The notes under the pieces are model-generated. The model searched no databases. It worked only from the letters and a program-made list of their open reading frames with translations, and was not told the origin of the DNA. Positions 23,398-31,658 of a stretch of 64,000 nt of DNA are shown here, in pieces. A program made the translations under genes and the position numbers. This stretch comes from Paeniglutamicibacter sulfureus (lineage in GTDB: Bacteria; Actinomycetota; Actinomycetes; Actinomycetales; Micrococcaceae). The DNA lies in the NCBI RefSeq assembly GCF_039535115.1, contig NZ_BAAAWO010000001.1, forward strand, positions 682,001 through 746,000, read 5' to 3'. How positions within the stretch are numbered: the stretch's first letter is position 1; the number at the start of each line of letters is the position of its first letter.

Positions 23398-24771
23398 ATG
23401 AGTGTTTACGCAGTAACCAACCCGGCCACCGGCATTCTCGAAGCCACGTATCCCACGGCCGGCGACGCGGACATCCAGGCCGCGCTCTCACGCGCCGATG
23501 CCGCCTTCGGCAGTTGGAACACCACGCCGATCGCCACGCGTGCCGCCCTGCTGACCCGTGTAGCGGACATCTACGAGGAACGCCGCGACGAACTGGCCGC
23601 AATCATCACCCGCGAAATGGGCAAGCCGATCTTCCAGTCCGGCAAGGAAATCGACATCACCGTCTCGATCTACCGCTACTACGCAGCCAACGGCGAGAAG
23701 TTCCTGGCCGACGAGGAGCTGGAGGTCGCCGCCGGCGGCACCGCGCTGATCCGCAAGGAGGGCGTGGGCGTTCTGCTGGGCATCATGCCGTGGAACTTCC
23801 CCTACTACCAGGTCGCCCGCTTCGCCGCCCCCAACCTGATGAACGGCAACACGATCCTGCTCAAGCACGCCCCGCAGTGCCCGGAATCCGCGCTGGCCAT
23901 GGAGCAGATCTTCACCGACGCCGGCGCCCCGATGGGTGCCTACGTGAACATCTTCGCCACCAACGGGCAGGTCGCCGACATCATCGCCGATGACCGCGTG
24001 CAGGGCGTCTCGCTCACCGGCTCCGAACGCGCAGGCTCCGCCGTGGCGGAGATCGCCGGCCGCAACCTGAAGAAGGTCGTGCTGGAGCTCGGCGGCTCTG
24101 ATCCGTTCCTGGTGCTGGAGGACGCCAACGTCGCCCGAGCGGCCAAGCAGGCCATGATGGGCCGCTTCGGCAACACCGGCCAGGCCTGCAACGCCGCCAA
24201 GCGCATCATCGTCGACGAATTGGTCTACGACGAGTTCGTCGATTCCTTCACCGGCGCCGTGAGCGGCATCAAGGTCGGGGACCCGGCACACCCGGAGACC
24301 TTCCTGGGCCCGCTGTCCTCCGCCGCCGCCAGGGAAGGTCTTGCCGCCCAGGTGCAGGACGCCATCGACAAGGGTGCCACGGTCCTGGTCGGCGGATCCG
24401 TTCTGGAGGGCGCCGGATCGTTCTTCGCACCGACGGTGCTGGCCGATGTCACACCGCAGATGCGCGCCTACACCGAGGAGCTCTTCGGCCCGGTGGCCGT
24501 GCTCTACAAGGTCTCCGGCGACGAGGAGGCGGTGGCCCTGGCCAACGCCTCGGCCTACGGGCTGGGGGCCTCAATCCAGACCGAGGACATGGACCGGGCG
24601 CATGGCATCGCCAGGCAGCTGGAGGTCGGCATGGTCTCGATCAACCAGACCAGCGGGTCGGCCGCCGAACTCCCCTTCGGCGGGGTCAAGCGCTCGGGCG
24701 TGGGCCGCGAACTGGGCAAATACGGCATGGAGGAGTTCGTGAACCGCAAGCTGGTCACCTTCCGCGGCTAG
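23398..24771 (+). CDS. NAD(P)-dependent aldehyde dehydrogenase (succinate-semialdehyde type)
   Basis: 457 residues, the short ALDH class typical of succinate-semialdehyde dehydrogenase-like enzymes. Seen: IMPWNFPYYQ at ~128, VSLTGSERAGSAV (nucleotide loop) at ~203, catalytic Glu in VLELGGSDPF at ~229-238, and catalytic Cys in NTGQACNAAKR at ~259-269. Start ATG 23398 is supported by a strong AAGGAG 7 nt upstream. It stands alone with a terminator-like hairpin 15 nt downstream. It oxidises an aldehyde to its acid; the physiological aldehyde is not determined by the sequence. Confidence 0.92.
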   Translation: MSVYAVTNPATGILEATYPTAGDADIQAALSRADAAFGSWNTTPIATRAALLTRVADIYEERRDELAAIITREMGKPIFQSGKEIDITVSIYRYYAANGEKFLADEELEVAAGGTALIRKEGVGVLLGIMPWNFPYYQVARFAAPNLMNGNTILLKHAPQCPESALAMEQIFTDAGAPMGAYVNIFATNGQVADIIADDRVQGVSLTGSERAGSAVAEIAGRNLKKVVLELGGSDPFLVLEDANVARAAKQAMMGRFGNTGQACNAAKRIIVDELVYDEFVDSFTGAVSGIKVGDPAHPETFLGPLSSAAAREGLAAQVQDAIDKGATVLVGGSVLEGAGSFFAPTVLADVTPQMRAYTEELFGPVAVLYKVSGDEEAVALANASAYGLGASIQTEDMDRAHGIARQLEVGMVSINQTSGSAAELPFGGVKRSGVGRELGKYGMEEFVNRKLVTFRG

Positions 24772-24785
24772 CGGAACGTCGAGTG

Positions 24786-24812
24786 GGGGGCTGCATGTAC
24801 GCGGCGGCCCCC
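24786..24812 (+). terminator. Hairpin after aldehyde dehydrogenase
   Basis: GGGGGCTGC/GCGGCCCCC stem with one G-T and a 9-nt loop, 14 nt past the stop; no T tract. Confidence 0.5.
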
Positions 24813-24958
24813 TGCCGGGTCAGGCCCCGGGCGGGTTGCCTTTCGGTCGGCGGGCGATCCGGCATTCCGGGGGCCGGCCGCGCTCCGGTTAGAATTGATG
24901 GTGGAAGTACCGGGCACAAGCTGGCCCGGCGTCGAAACACCGGCAGGAAAGCGCAACC

Positions 24959-25426
24959 ATGAACCCCGAACGCATGAACGTTGAGTCCTTCAACCTCGAC
25001 CACCGCACTGTCGCCGCACCCTACGTGCGTGTCGCCGACCGCAAGGTGCTCCCGCAGGGAGATGTCATTACCAAGTATGACGTGCGCTTCACCCAGCCCA
25101 ACGTTGCCCACCTGGAGATGAAGGCGATCCACTCCCTGGAGCACCTCTTCGCCGAGAAATCCCGCAACTACTCGGAATCCGTCATCGACTTCTCCCCCAT
25201 GGGCTGCCAGACCGGCTACTACCTCATCATGCAGGGCGAGCCCGATGTCGGGTCCGTGGCCAACCTCGTCGAGGCCACCCTCACCGACGTGCTGCAGGCC
25301 ACCGAGGTCCCTGCCGCCAACGAAATCCAGTGCGGCTGGGGCGAAAACCACTCGCTCGCCGGCGCGCAGGAGGCCGCCCGTGCGTTCCTGGCGCAGCGCG
25401 CCGCCTGGGAGCAGGTCACCGCGTGA
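24959..25426 (+). CDS. luxS: S-ribosylhomocysteine lyase LuxS
   Basis: 155 residues, full length. LuxS splits S-ribosylhomocysteine into homocysteine and DPD, the precursor of autoinducer-2. All active-site motifs are present: iron ligands HSLEH at ~59-63 and the third His in CGWGENHSL near residue 130, the catalytic Cys in MGCQTGYY at ~80-87, and the start F-x-L-D-H-R-T-V. The ATG at 24959 follows AGGAAAG. A probable -10 TAGAAT lies at ~24892. I saw no SAH-riboswitch pattern in the 187-nt leader. Its stop overlaps mtnN by 4 bp, giving a two-gene activated-methyl-cycle operon. Confidence 0.96.
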   Translation: MNPERMNVESFNLDHRTVAAPYVRVADRKVLPQGDVITKYDVRFTQPNVAHLEMKAIHSLEHLFAEKSRNYSESVIDFSPMGCQTGYYLIMQGEPDVGSVANLVEATLTDVLQATEVPAANEIQCGWGENHSLAGAQEAARAFLAQRAAWEQVTA

Positions 25427-26193
25427 GCGGCATCGACGTCGTGGTCATCGCCGCCATGGAGGAGGAGACCCTCCCGTTCCTGGCGCGCGCCACCTCCGTG
25501 GGCGAACCTGTCCGCGTCGGCAACTCGATCCAGCGCACCGGAACCCTTGAGGGCCTGAACGCACTCTTCGTCCAGGGCGGCATCGGCCTGGTCAACGCGG
25601 GTAGCGCCGCCACCGCGGCACTGCTGCGGGCCAACCGGGAAGACCCCGACGCCCCCACGCCCTTGGTCATCAGCGCCGGCAGCGCCGGCGGACTGGGCGA
25701 TTCGGTGCGGGTGGGAGACGTTGTCATCGGTTCGGTGAACATCAATGCCGATGCCGATGCGCGCGCTTTCGGCTACGAGCTCGGGCAGGTGCCCGGCATG
25801 CCCGCTTCCTACCCGGCGCCGCGATTCCTCCTCGACGCGAGCAACATCGGGAGCCCGGGGCACGGAATCGTGGCCACCGTGCACCACGGGCTGGTCGTGT
25901 CCAGCTACTCGTTCGTCGGACACGAACGTTCGGCCGTCATCAAGGAGCAGTTCGACGGAGCGTTGGCCACCGACATGGAGTCCTCGGCGATTGCGCAGAC
26001 CTGCGCCTCCTTCGGGGCCCCGTTCCTGGCCATCCGCGGAATCTCGGACCTCTGCGGTCCGGCCTCCGATGAGGACTTCCTGGATCACGTCGATGACGCC
26101 GCCGAGCGCTCTGCCGAGATCACCGCGGCGTTCCTGAGGTCCTGGCAGGATTCCGGGACCCCGCGCAAGGAAACCGAGCTGGCGCTGGCCTGA
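25423..26193 (+). CDS. mtnN: 5'-methylthioadenosine/S-adenosylhomocysteine nucleosidase-type enzyme
   Basis: 256 residues. Cleaves adenine from SAH and methylthioadenosine, making the S-ribosylhomocysteine that LuxS uses. The phosphorylase-fold motifs are visible: [17 protein letters not shown] at ~47-63, [19 protein letters not shown] at ~81-99, [10 protein letters not shown] at ~185-194 (ribose-binding Met-Glu), and the catalytic Asp in RGISDLCG at ~205-212. The GTG start at 25423 shares GTGA with the luxS stop, so translation is coupled. Slightly longer than E. coli Pfs, with an extended C-terminus. A strong terminator follows at 26219. Confidence 0.92.
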   Translation: MSGIDVVVIAAMEEETLPFLARATSVGEPVRVGNSIQRTGTLEGLNALFVQGGIGLVNAGSAATAALLRANREDPDAPTPLVISAGSAGGLGDSVRVGDVVIGSVNINADADARAFGYELGQVPGMPASYPAPRFLLDASNIGSPGHGIVATVHHGLVVSSYSFVGHERSAVIKEQFDGALATDMESSAIAQTCASFGAPFLAIRGISDLCGPASDEDFLDHVDDAAERSAEITAAFLRSWQDSGTPRKETELALA

Positions 26194-26218
26194 CACCGGG
26201 GATCCTGCCCACGAGGCC

Positions 26219-26253
26219 GGTGCGGGACCCCCGTCGAACGGGGGTCCCGCACC
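26219..26253 (+). terminator. luxS-mtnN operon terminator
   Basis: Stem GGTGCGGGACCCCCG/CGGGGGTCCCGCACC with a 5-nt loop: a near-perfect 15-bp stem between convergent transcription units. It can act for the minus-strand lipoate ligase-like gene as well. Confidence 0.75.
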
Positions 26254-26262
26254 GCACCATGG

Positions 26263-27330
26263 CTACGGGACGCGCGCAGTCCATTGGTCGGTGGAGAACT
26301 TCGATTCCGCCAGATCGCGTGCGGCCTGCCGCGTCGGGGCGTCCAACCGCCCCGGGGTGGCAGAATACCGGCGGGCGAAGGTGTCTGCCATCGTCGACAT
26401 GATTTCGGCCCGCGACAGCTTTGCCTGGGTCTTCAGCGGGTCCACGCGCTTGGCCGCGGAGGTGATGCCCTTGTCGGAGATCTTCTCCCGGCCGATGCGC
26501 AGCACCTGTAGCATCTTATCCGCGTCGATGTCATAGCTCATGGTCACGTGGTGCAGCACCACGCCTCCAGCCAGTCGTTTTTGCGCCGCCCCGCCGATCT
26601 TCCCGACCTCGGTGGCAATGTCGTTCAGTGGCTTGTAGTGCGCCTTGACGCCCACCGTCGCCAAGGCCTCCATGACCCAGGCATCCAGGAACGGGTAGGA
26701 ATCGGCGAAGCTCATGCCGTCCACCAGCGAGGAGGGCAGGTAGAGCGAGTAGGTGATGCAGTTTCCCGCCTCCATGAACATCGCCCCGCCGCCGCTGATC
26801 CGCCTCACCACCTTGATGCCGTGCTCCGCAGCGGCCTGCGCGTCGACCTCGTTGCGCACCGACTGGAAGGAGCCGATCACCACGGCCGAGTCCTCCCAGT
26901 CCCAGAGGCGCAGCGTCGGGCCGCGCGTGCCGGCGGCGACCTGGCGGGCCAGCACCTCGTCGAGGGCCACGTTCTCGATGATCGGCATGGTGTCCGGGCC
27001 CAGCACCTCCCAGCTGTGGTCGGCCCAGGTGGTGGCGTGGCCCAGGGCGCGGCGCACCGTGCGGGCCACGGCGTCGGCGTCGAAGCCGAACATCACCGCG
27101 CCCTCGCGCAGGCCGGTGGTGACGGCGTCACGCACCGCCGAGTGCTCAACGGTCGCCGGCAGGCCCACCAGCGCCTGGTTCAGGTCGAAGAGGGCTTCGT
27201 CGGGCTCCAGGAAGAAGTCCCCGTTCAGCGAGGCGGCTGCTATCGTCCCGTCCTGCACCAGCAGGTCGACGACAACCAACTTGCCGCCGACAACCTTGTA
27301 TTCACCGTGATGTGTGTAGCCGTGAGTCAT
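26263..27330 (-). CDS. Lipoate--protein ligase-family protein
   Basis: 355 residues. The catalytic BPL/LplA domain is at ~95-300: VVIGSFQSVRNEVD, the hallmark VVRRISGGGAMFMEAGNCITYSL with its RR-x-S/T-GGGA loop, a DIA-like sequence and the lysine position in GKIGGAAQKR. An N-terminal ~85-residue segment (GEYKVVGGKLVVVDLLVQDG...) matches the small lipoate-accessory-type domain, here placed before the catalytic domain. LplA activates lipoate with ATP and attaches it to E2/GcvH. ATG 27330 is preferred; it has an AGGA motif and avoids 15 residues of unlikely sequence. Confidence 0.88.
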   Translation of the reverse strand: MTHGYTHHGEYKVVGGKLVVVDLLVQDGTIAAASLNGDFFLEPDEALFDLNQALVGLPATVEHSAVRDAVTTGLREGAVMFGFDADAVARTVRRALGHATTWADHSWEVLGPDTMPIIENVALDEVLARQVAAGTRGPTLRLWDWEDSAVVIGSFQSVRNEVDAQAAAEHGIKVVRRISGGGAMFMEAGNCITYSLYLPSSLVDGMSFADSYPFLDAWVMEALATVGVKAHYKPLNDIATEVGKIGGAAQKRLAGGVVLHHVTMSYDIDADKMLQVLRIGREKISDKGITSAAKRVDPLKTQAKLSRAEIMSTMADTFARRYSATPGRLDAPTRQAARDLAESKFSTDQWTARVP

Positions 27331-27374
27331 GGGATCAATCCTATCCACCTTGCCGTGGCGGAGGTTAAACAGCA

Positions 27375-27403
27375 ACGGGACCCTCCGAAGTGGAGGATCC
27401 CGT
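27375..27403 (-). terminator. Terminator after rpmE2
   Basis: ACGGGACCCTCC/GGAGGATCCCGT, 5-nt loop; on the minus strand followed by TGCTGTTT. It separates rpmE2 from the lipoate ligase-like gene. Confidence 0.65.
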
Positions 27404-27423
27404 GTGCAGGCGTGAAGGCGGAA

Positions 27424-27681
27424 TTACTTCTTGCCGCCGAAGCCCTTGAAGCGGGCGTTGAAGCGCTCGACGCGGCCGGCCGAGTCCATGATGCGCTGCT
27501 TGCCCGTGTAGAACGGGTGCGAAGCGGCGGAGATTTCGACGTCGATGACCGGGTAGGTGTTGCCGTCTTCCCACTCGATGGTCTTCTTGCTCGTGGCGGT
27601 CGAACGGGTCAGGAACTTCTCGCCCGAGGCGAGGTCGTTGAACACCATGGTGTTGTACTGCGGGTGAATATCAGCCTTCAT
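27424..27681 (-). CDS. rpmE2: 50S ribosomal protein L31 type B (zinc-independent)
   Basis: 85 residues beginning [20 protein letters not shown], with [17 protein letters not shown] and [14 protein letters not shown], the L31 signature. The CxxC zinc ligands of type A are absent, marking the zinc-free paralogue used when zinc is scarce. ATG 27681 gives the canonical N-terminus. I found no Zur-box-like palindrome in the ~100 nt upstream, so zinc control is unproven here. Confidence 0.96.
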   Translation of the reverse strand: MKADIHPQYNTMVFNDLASGEKFLTRSTATSKKTIEWEDGNTYPVIDVEISAASHPFYTGKQRIMDSAGRVERFNARFKGFGGKK

Positions 27682-27813
27682 GCTAAAACCTTTGCTCACG
27701 TCACTGGATTTTGCCAGCAACCGAATGTGCCAAACCGGCCCGTGGGATCACGAAGCCGACGTTCCAGTGTAGCCGAACGGGACAAGGATTTTCCAATTCA
27801 GCCGACGGTTCGC

Positions 27814-28713
27814 CTAGCGAGCGCGCAATTCCCAGAAGGCCACCGCGCAGGCCGCCGCCACGTTCAGCGAATCGACGCCCGGGCGCATGGGAATCATGAC
27901 GTGGAGGTCGGCCTGCTCCAGCACCGCGTCGCTGACCCCTGCACCCTCGGTGCCCAGCACCAGCGCCAATTTCCCGCGGTCGGTGGCGGCCACCTCATCG
28001 ATGCCCCGGGCGTGGGCGGTCAGTTCCATGGCGGCGATCTCGAATCCCGCGGCGGCCACGGCCCGCATTCCATCTGGCCAGGCATCCAGTCGGACCCACG
28101 GCACCTGGAACACTGCGCCCATGGACACCCGGATGGAGCGCCGGTAGAGCGGGTCGGCGCAGCGCGGGGTGATCAGCACGGCGTCGATGCCCAGCGCTGC
28201 GGCGGAGCGGAAGATGGCGCCGAGGTTGGTGTGGTCGACGATGTCCTCGAGGATCGCGACCCTCCGGGCCCCGGAGAGTACCTTCTCCAGTTCCAGCGGT
28301 TCGGGGCGGTCCATCGCCGCCAGCGCTCCGCGGTGCAGGTGGAAGCCGGTGATGGATTCGAGCACCGCGTCGGATCCCACGAAGATCGGCACCCCGGGGT
28401 GCGCGGTCAACACGTCGCGCAGCGAATCAAGCCACTTCGGTGCCATGAAGAAGGATCGCGGGCGGTGCCCTGCCGCCAGTGCCCGGCGCAGGACCTTGGA
28501 GCCTTCGGCGATGTAGCGCCCGTTGGCCGGATCGGCAACCTGGCGCAAGGCTGCGTCCGAGAGCCCCGCGTAGTCATGGACCCGCGGGTCCACACCCGAG
28601 TGCAGGAAGACCAGCCGCCGGGAAATGTCCCCGCCGGCTGCCTCGCGCACCGCTTCCTCGAACCCGTTCTGCGCGCCGGGTGCTTGGTCGTTGGCTTGGT
28701 GGTTGGCCTGCAT
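27814..28713 (-). CDS. TrmH/SpoU-family RNA 2'-O-methyltransferase
   Basis: 299 residues. The SpoU knot is clear: ILEDIVDHTNLGAIFRSAAALGIDAVL (motif 1) at ~165-191, LVLGTEGAGVSDAVLE (motif 2) at ~248 and VMIPMRPGVDSLNVAAACAVAFWEL (motif 3) at the end. An N-terminal substrate-binding domain precedes it. It uses SAM to methylate a ribose 2'-OH in tRNA or rRNA; the target site is not given by sequence. The ATG overlaps the TauE stop by one base (TGATG), so it sits in one transcript with the permease. That pairing is probably operon convenience rather than shared function. Confidence 0.9.
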   Translation of the reverse strand: MQANHQANDQAPGAQNGFEEAVREAAGGDISRRLVFLHSGVDPRVHDYAGLSDAALRQVADPANGRYIAEGSKVLRRALAAGHRPRSFFMAPKWLDSLRDVLTAHPGVPIFVGSDAVLESITGFHLHRGALAAMDRPEPLELEKVLSGARRVAILEDIVDHTNLGAIFRSAAALGIDAVLITPRCADPLYRRSIRVSMGAVFQVPWVRLDAWPDGMRAVAAAGFEIAAMELTAHARGIDEVAATDRGKLALVLGTEGAGVSDAVLEQADLHVMIPMRPGVDSLNVAAACAVAFWELRAR

Positions 28714-29516
28714 CAGGGACCCACGATGAGCTTGGCGACCATGTTGGCCAGCGCCACCAGTCCCAGGACCACGATGACCAGGCGCAGCCAGCCCGGGGAG
28801 AGCTTGCGCCCGACCTTCGCGCCGATGAACCCGCCGATCAGCGAGCCCACCGCGATCAGCAGCACCACCGGCCAGTGGATGCGTTCGGGGGCGAAGACCA
28901 GGTAGGAAACCGCGGCCACCAGGTTGACCACCAGCGACAGGATCACCTTGATGGCGTTGGACTGCTGCAGGGAGGCATGCAGGAAGATCCCGAAGACCGC
29001 CATCAGCAAGATGCCCTGGGCGGCGGTGAAGTAGCCGCCGTAGATGCCGATGAGGAACACCAGGATGTAGAGGGTGGGCCCGATGCGGGTCCTGTCGGCT
29101 TCGTCCGGATTGACCCCGACGCTGGCAGCCTGGCGCCCCTTCGCCCAGGCGGAAAGCCGTGGCTGGAAGATCACCAGCAGCAGCGCCAGCACGATCAGCA
29201 CCGGGGCCACGTAGCCGAAGACCGTGTCGGGCAGATGCAGCAGCAGCCAGGCGCCGATGAGTCCGCCGACCAGCGAGACGGGGACCAGCTTGAGCATCGT
29301 CCGCCAGACGGTGGCGGCCTCCCGTCGATAGCCCCAGGCGCCGGAGAATCCACCGGCAACCAGTCCCATGGCGTTGGAGACCACCGCGTTGACCGGCGCG
29401 AATCCGAGAGCCACGAGAACCGGGAAGGTCACCAGGCTGCCGGATCCGACGATGGTGTTGATGGTTCCGGCCCAGAGGCCCGCGAAGAAAATGATGATGT
29501 CGCGCCACAAGTCCAC
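28713..29516 (-). CDS. TauE/SafE-family sulfite/organosulfonate exporter-type permease
   Basis: 267 residues, mostly hydrophobic with about eight predicted membrane segments and the family start FFAGLWAGTINTIVGSGSLVTFP followed by NAMGLVAGGFSGAWGYRRE. TauE/SafE members export sulfite or small anions, or work in sulfur metabolism. GTG 29516 is used with GGGAGCGG upstream. Substrate not known. It is transcribed together with the TrmH-type gene (1-nt overlap). Confidence 0.88.
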   Translation of the reverse strand: MDLWRDIIIFFAGLWAGTINTIVGSGSLVTFPVLVALGFAPVNAVVSNAMGLVAGGFSGAWGYRREAATVWRTMLKLVPVSLVGGLIGAWLLLHLPDTVFGYVAPVLIVLALLLVIFQPRLSAWAKGRQAASVGVNPDEADRTRIGPTLYILVFLIGIYGGYFTAAQGILLMAVFGIFLHASLQQSNAIKVILSLVVNLVAAVSYLVFAPERIHWPVVLLIAVGSLIGGFIGAKVGRKLSPGWLRLVIVVLGLVALANMVAKLIVGP

Positions 29517-29601
29517 GCCGGAAACCGCTCCCCTGTTGATGATGTATTGCTGTCCGCCAGGGCCCGAATGGCCGCGGCGGCGGTGCTGCCGCGGGTTTGG
29601 G

Positions 29602-30387
29602 CTAGTGCTTGGCGACGGCGCTGTAGCGCCCGCGCTCGGCGCGCAGGCTCAGCGGCGTGTTGAACGTCTCCGAGAGGTTTTCCTCGGTCAGCGTCTCGGT
29701 GATCGGACCGGCGGAGACCACGCGGCCATCGCGCAGCAGCAGCGCGTGGGTGAATCCCGGGGGGACTTCCTCGAGGTGGTGGGTGACCAGCACCATCGCC
29801 GGTGCTTCCTCGTCGCCGGCCAGTTCGGTCAGGCGTGCCACGAGGTCCTCTCGGCCGGCCAGGTCAAGGCCGGCACCCGGTTCGTCCAGCAGCAGCAGCT
29901 CGGGATCGGTCATCAGCGCCCGGGCGATCTGCACGCGCTTGCGCTCCCCCTCGGAGAGCGTAGCGAACGGCCGGTTGATCATGGTGGACATGCCCCAGTC
30001 GTGCAGCAGGGAGAAAGCGCGGCGCTCATCCAGTTTCTCGTAGTCTTCGCGCCAGCGTCCGGTCATTCCATACGATGCCGTCAGCACCACATTGAGCACG
30101 TTCTCGTGCTCGGGGATGTGGTTGGCCAGGGCTGCGGAGGACAGGCCGATGCGCGGGCGCAGCTCGAAGACGTCGACGGCGCCGAGTACCTCGCCCAGCA
30201 CTCCCGCAACACCGCGGGTGGGGTGCATCCGGGCACCGGCGATCTGCAGCAACGTGGTCTTGCCGGCTCCGTTGGGTCCAAGAACCACCCAACGCTCGCC
30301 CTCCTTTACGTGCCAGTTGATGTCAGTCAGTAAGTCTTTGCGTCCGCGTACCACGGAGACGTCGGCGAGGCCCAGCACTTCATTCAT
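29602..30387 (-). CDS. ABC transporter ATP-binding protein
   Basis: 261 residues with a complete nucleotide-binding domain: Walker A VLGPNGAGKTTLL at ~36-48, signature LSEGERKRVQIARAL at ~143-157, Walker B LLLLDEPGAGLD at ~163-174 and the switch His in VTHHLEEV. No permease gene is next to it, so it is either an orphan or an ABC cytoplasmic protein. The upstream frame continues another ~375 residues, but that part is antisense to serB and is not used. ATG 30387 is the first codon with a normal domain start (MNEVLGLADVSVVRG). Confidence 0.88.
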   Translation of the reverse strand: MNEVLGLADVSVVRGRKDLLTDINWHVKEGERWVVLGPNGAGKTTLLQIAGARMHPTRGVAGVLGEVLGAVDVFELRPRIGLSSAALANHIPEHENVLNVVLTASYGMTGRWREDYEKLDERRAFSLLHDWGMSTMINRPFATLSEGERKRVQIARALMTDPELLLLDEPGAGLDLAGREDLVARLTELAGDEEAPAMVLVTHHLEEVPPGFTHALLLRDGRVVSAGPITETLTEENLSETFNTPLSLRAERGRYSAVAKH

Positions 30388-30589
30388 GGGTAAAACACTA
30401 GGCCAGTGACCCGTCTTTGACCCAACCGAAGGCGCCCGACATGCCGCTGGCGGGCCCCTGGCGCGTCGCTGCCCCCGTTCCCGCTCGGCGTCCCGGGGCC
30501 GTAATGGGCGTGTGATGTCGGACAAGATCCCGCGCAACAAAGCGTGCGACGTTTTGGGCGGGCGCGTGTGGCCGCGGGAGAATAGGTGA

Positions 30590-31498
30590 ATGCAATCCAC
30601 CGCCTTCATCGTCTTCCATTCAGCCGCCACGCCGTGTGCCGAACCCGCCGGCCTGCGCCGCACCCTGGCCGCCGCCGGCCACGCGGTGATCAAGGAGCAG
30701 TCCTTCGAGCGTGCCGGTCGCAACGGTGCGCGCTGGGAGGTCACCGGGACGGTGCGCCAGCTTCGTGCCCTGGTGAACCCGCTGGACAACCTGCTGGCCC
30801 GCTCGGAGGATCTCGAGCTGCGCACTTCCGCCATTGCCGTGGTGCCTGCCGCACTTGTGCGTGCGAAAAAGTTGCTGCTGGTCATGGACGTGGACTCCAC
30901 CCTGATCAAGCAAGAGGTCATCGAGTTGTTGGCCGCCCACGCCGGACGGGAGGCCGAAGTCGCGGCCGTCACCGAGGCTGCAATGCGCGGCGAACTGGAC
31001 TTCGCCGCCTCGCTCCATGCCCGGGTGGCCACCCTGGCAGGGCTCGATGCCGAGGTGATCGATGCGGTGCGCGGGCGCCTGGAGCTCAGTGACGGTGCGG
31101 CCGAACTTATCGCCGCCTTCAAGGCGGCTGGCCACCACGTGGCAGTGGTTTCCGGCGGCTTCGCCCAGATCCTGGATCCGCTGGCGGCCGAACTGGGTCT
31201 GGACTTTGCCCGCGCCAACGACCTGGTCATCGTCGACGGGAAGCTCACCGGCATGGTCAACGGGCAGGTGGTGGACCGCGCGTACAAGGAAGTCATGTTG
31301 CGCACCTGGGCCCGCGAACTCGGGGTCGACATGGAGCACACCATCGCGGCCGGGGACGGTGCCAACGACCTGGACATGGTCGGCGCCGCCGGGCTCGGCG
31401 TCGCGTTCAACGCCAAGCCGCTGTTGCGTGAAGCCGCGGATGCCAGGATCGACCTGCCGCGGCTGGACATCATCGCCGACTTGGTGGGGATCTCATAA
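30590..31498 (+). CDS. serB: Phosphoserine phosphatase SerB
   Basis: 302 residues, HAD phosphatase giving serine from phosphoserine. Motif I LLLVMDVDSTLIKQEVIELL at ~98-117 carries the nucleophile Asp-x-Asp; motif II VVSGGFAQI; motif III VDRAYKE; motif IV AAGDGANDLDMVGAAGLGVAF. An N-terminal ACT-like ~80-residue domain precedes it, as in actinobacterial SerB. The AGGTGA-type ribosome binding site at ~30584 supports the ATG at 30590. Divergent from the ABC gene across 200 nt. Confidence 0.95.
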   Translation: MQSTAFIVFHSAATPCAEPAGLRRTLAAAGHAVIKEQSFERAGRNGARWEVTGTVRQLRALVNPLDNLLARSEDLELRTSAIAVVPAALVRAKKLLLVMDVDSTLIKQEVIELLAAHAGREAEVAAVTEAAMRGELDFAASLHARVATLAGLDAEVIDAVRGRLELSDGAAELIAAFKAAGHHVAVVSGGFAQILDPLAAELGLDFARANDLVIVDGKLTGMVNGQVVDRAYKEVMLRTWARELGVDMEHTIAAGDGANDLDMVGAAGLGVAFNAKPLLREAADARIDLPRLDIIADLVGIS

Positions 31499-31658
31499 CG
31501 ATTTTCCCTAATCACCCGTTATTTAGTCCTTCGTTTGGATGCCACCGGTAGAATGGCAGGTGGTGGCGAAGCCCTGTTACAGGGACGCCTCAACCCCCAA
31601 CACGGTTCGCGGCCGTGCCCCCGATGGAAGAGAACGATTCGTTTTGCACAGTGAAAAC

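Noticed and set aside
24772..24958. SAH or SAM riboswitch upstream of luxS
   Set aside because: The conserved SAH-riboswitch blocks are not present; the GC hairpin there is better explained as the aldehyde dehydrogenase terminator.
26548..28905. 785-residue plus-strand open frame
   Set aside because: Crosses three real minus-strand genes (lipoate ligase-like, rpmE2, TrmH-type) including their intergenic terminators.
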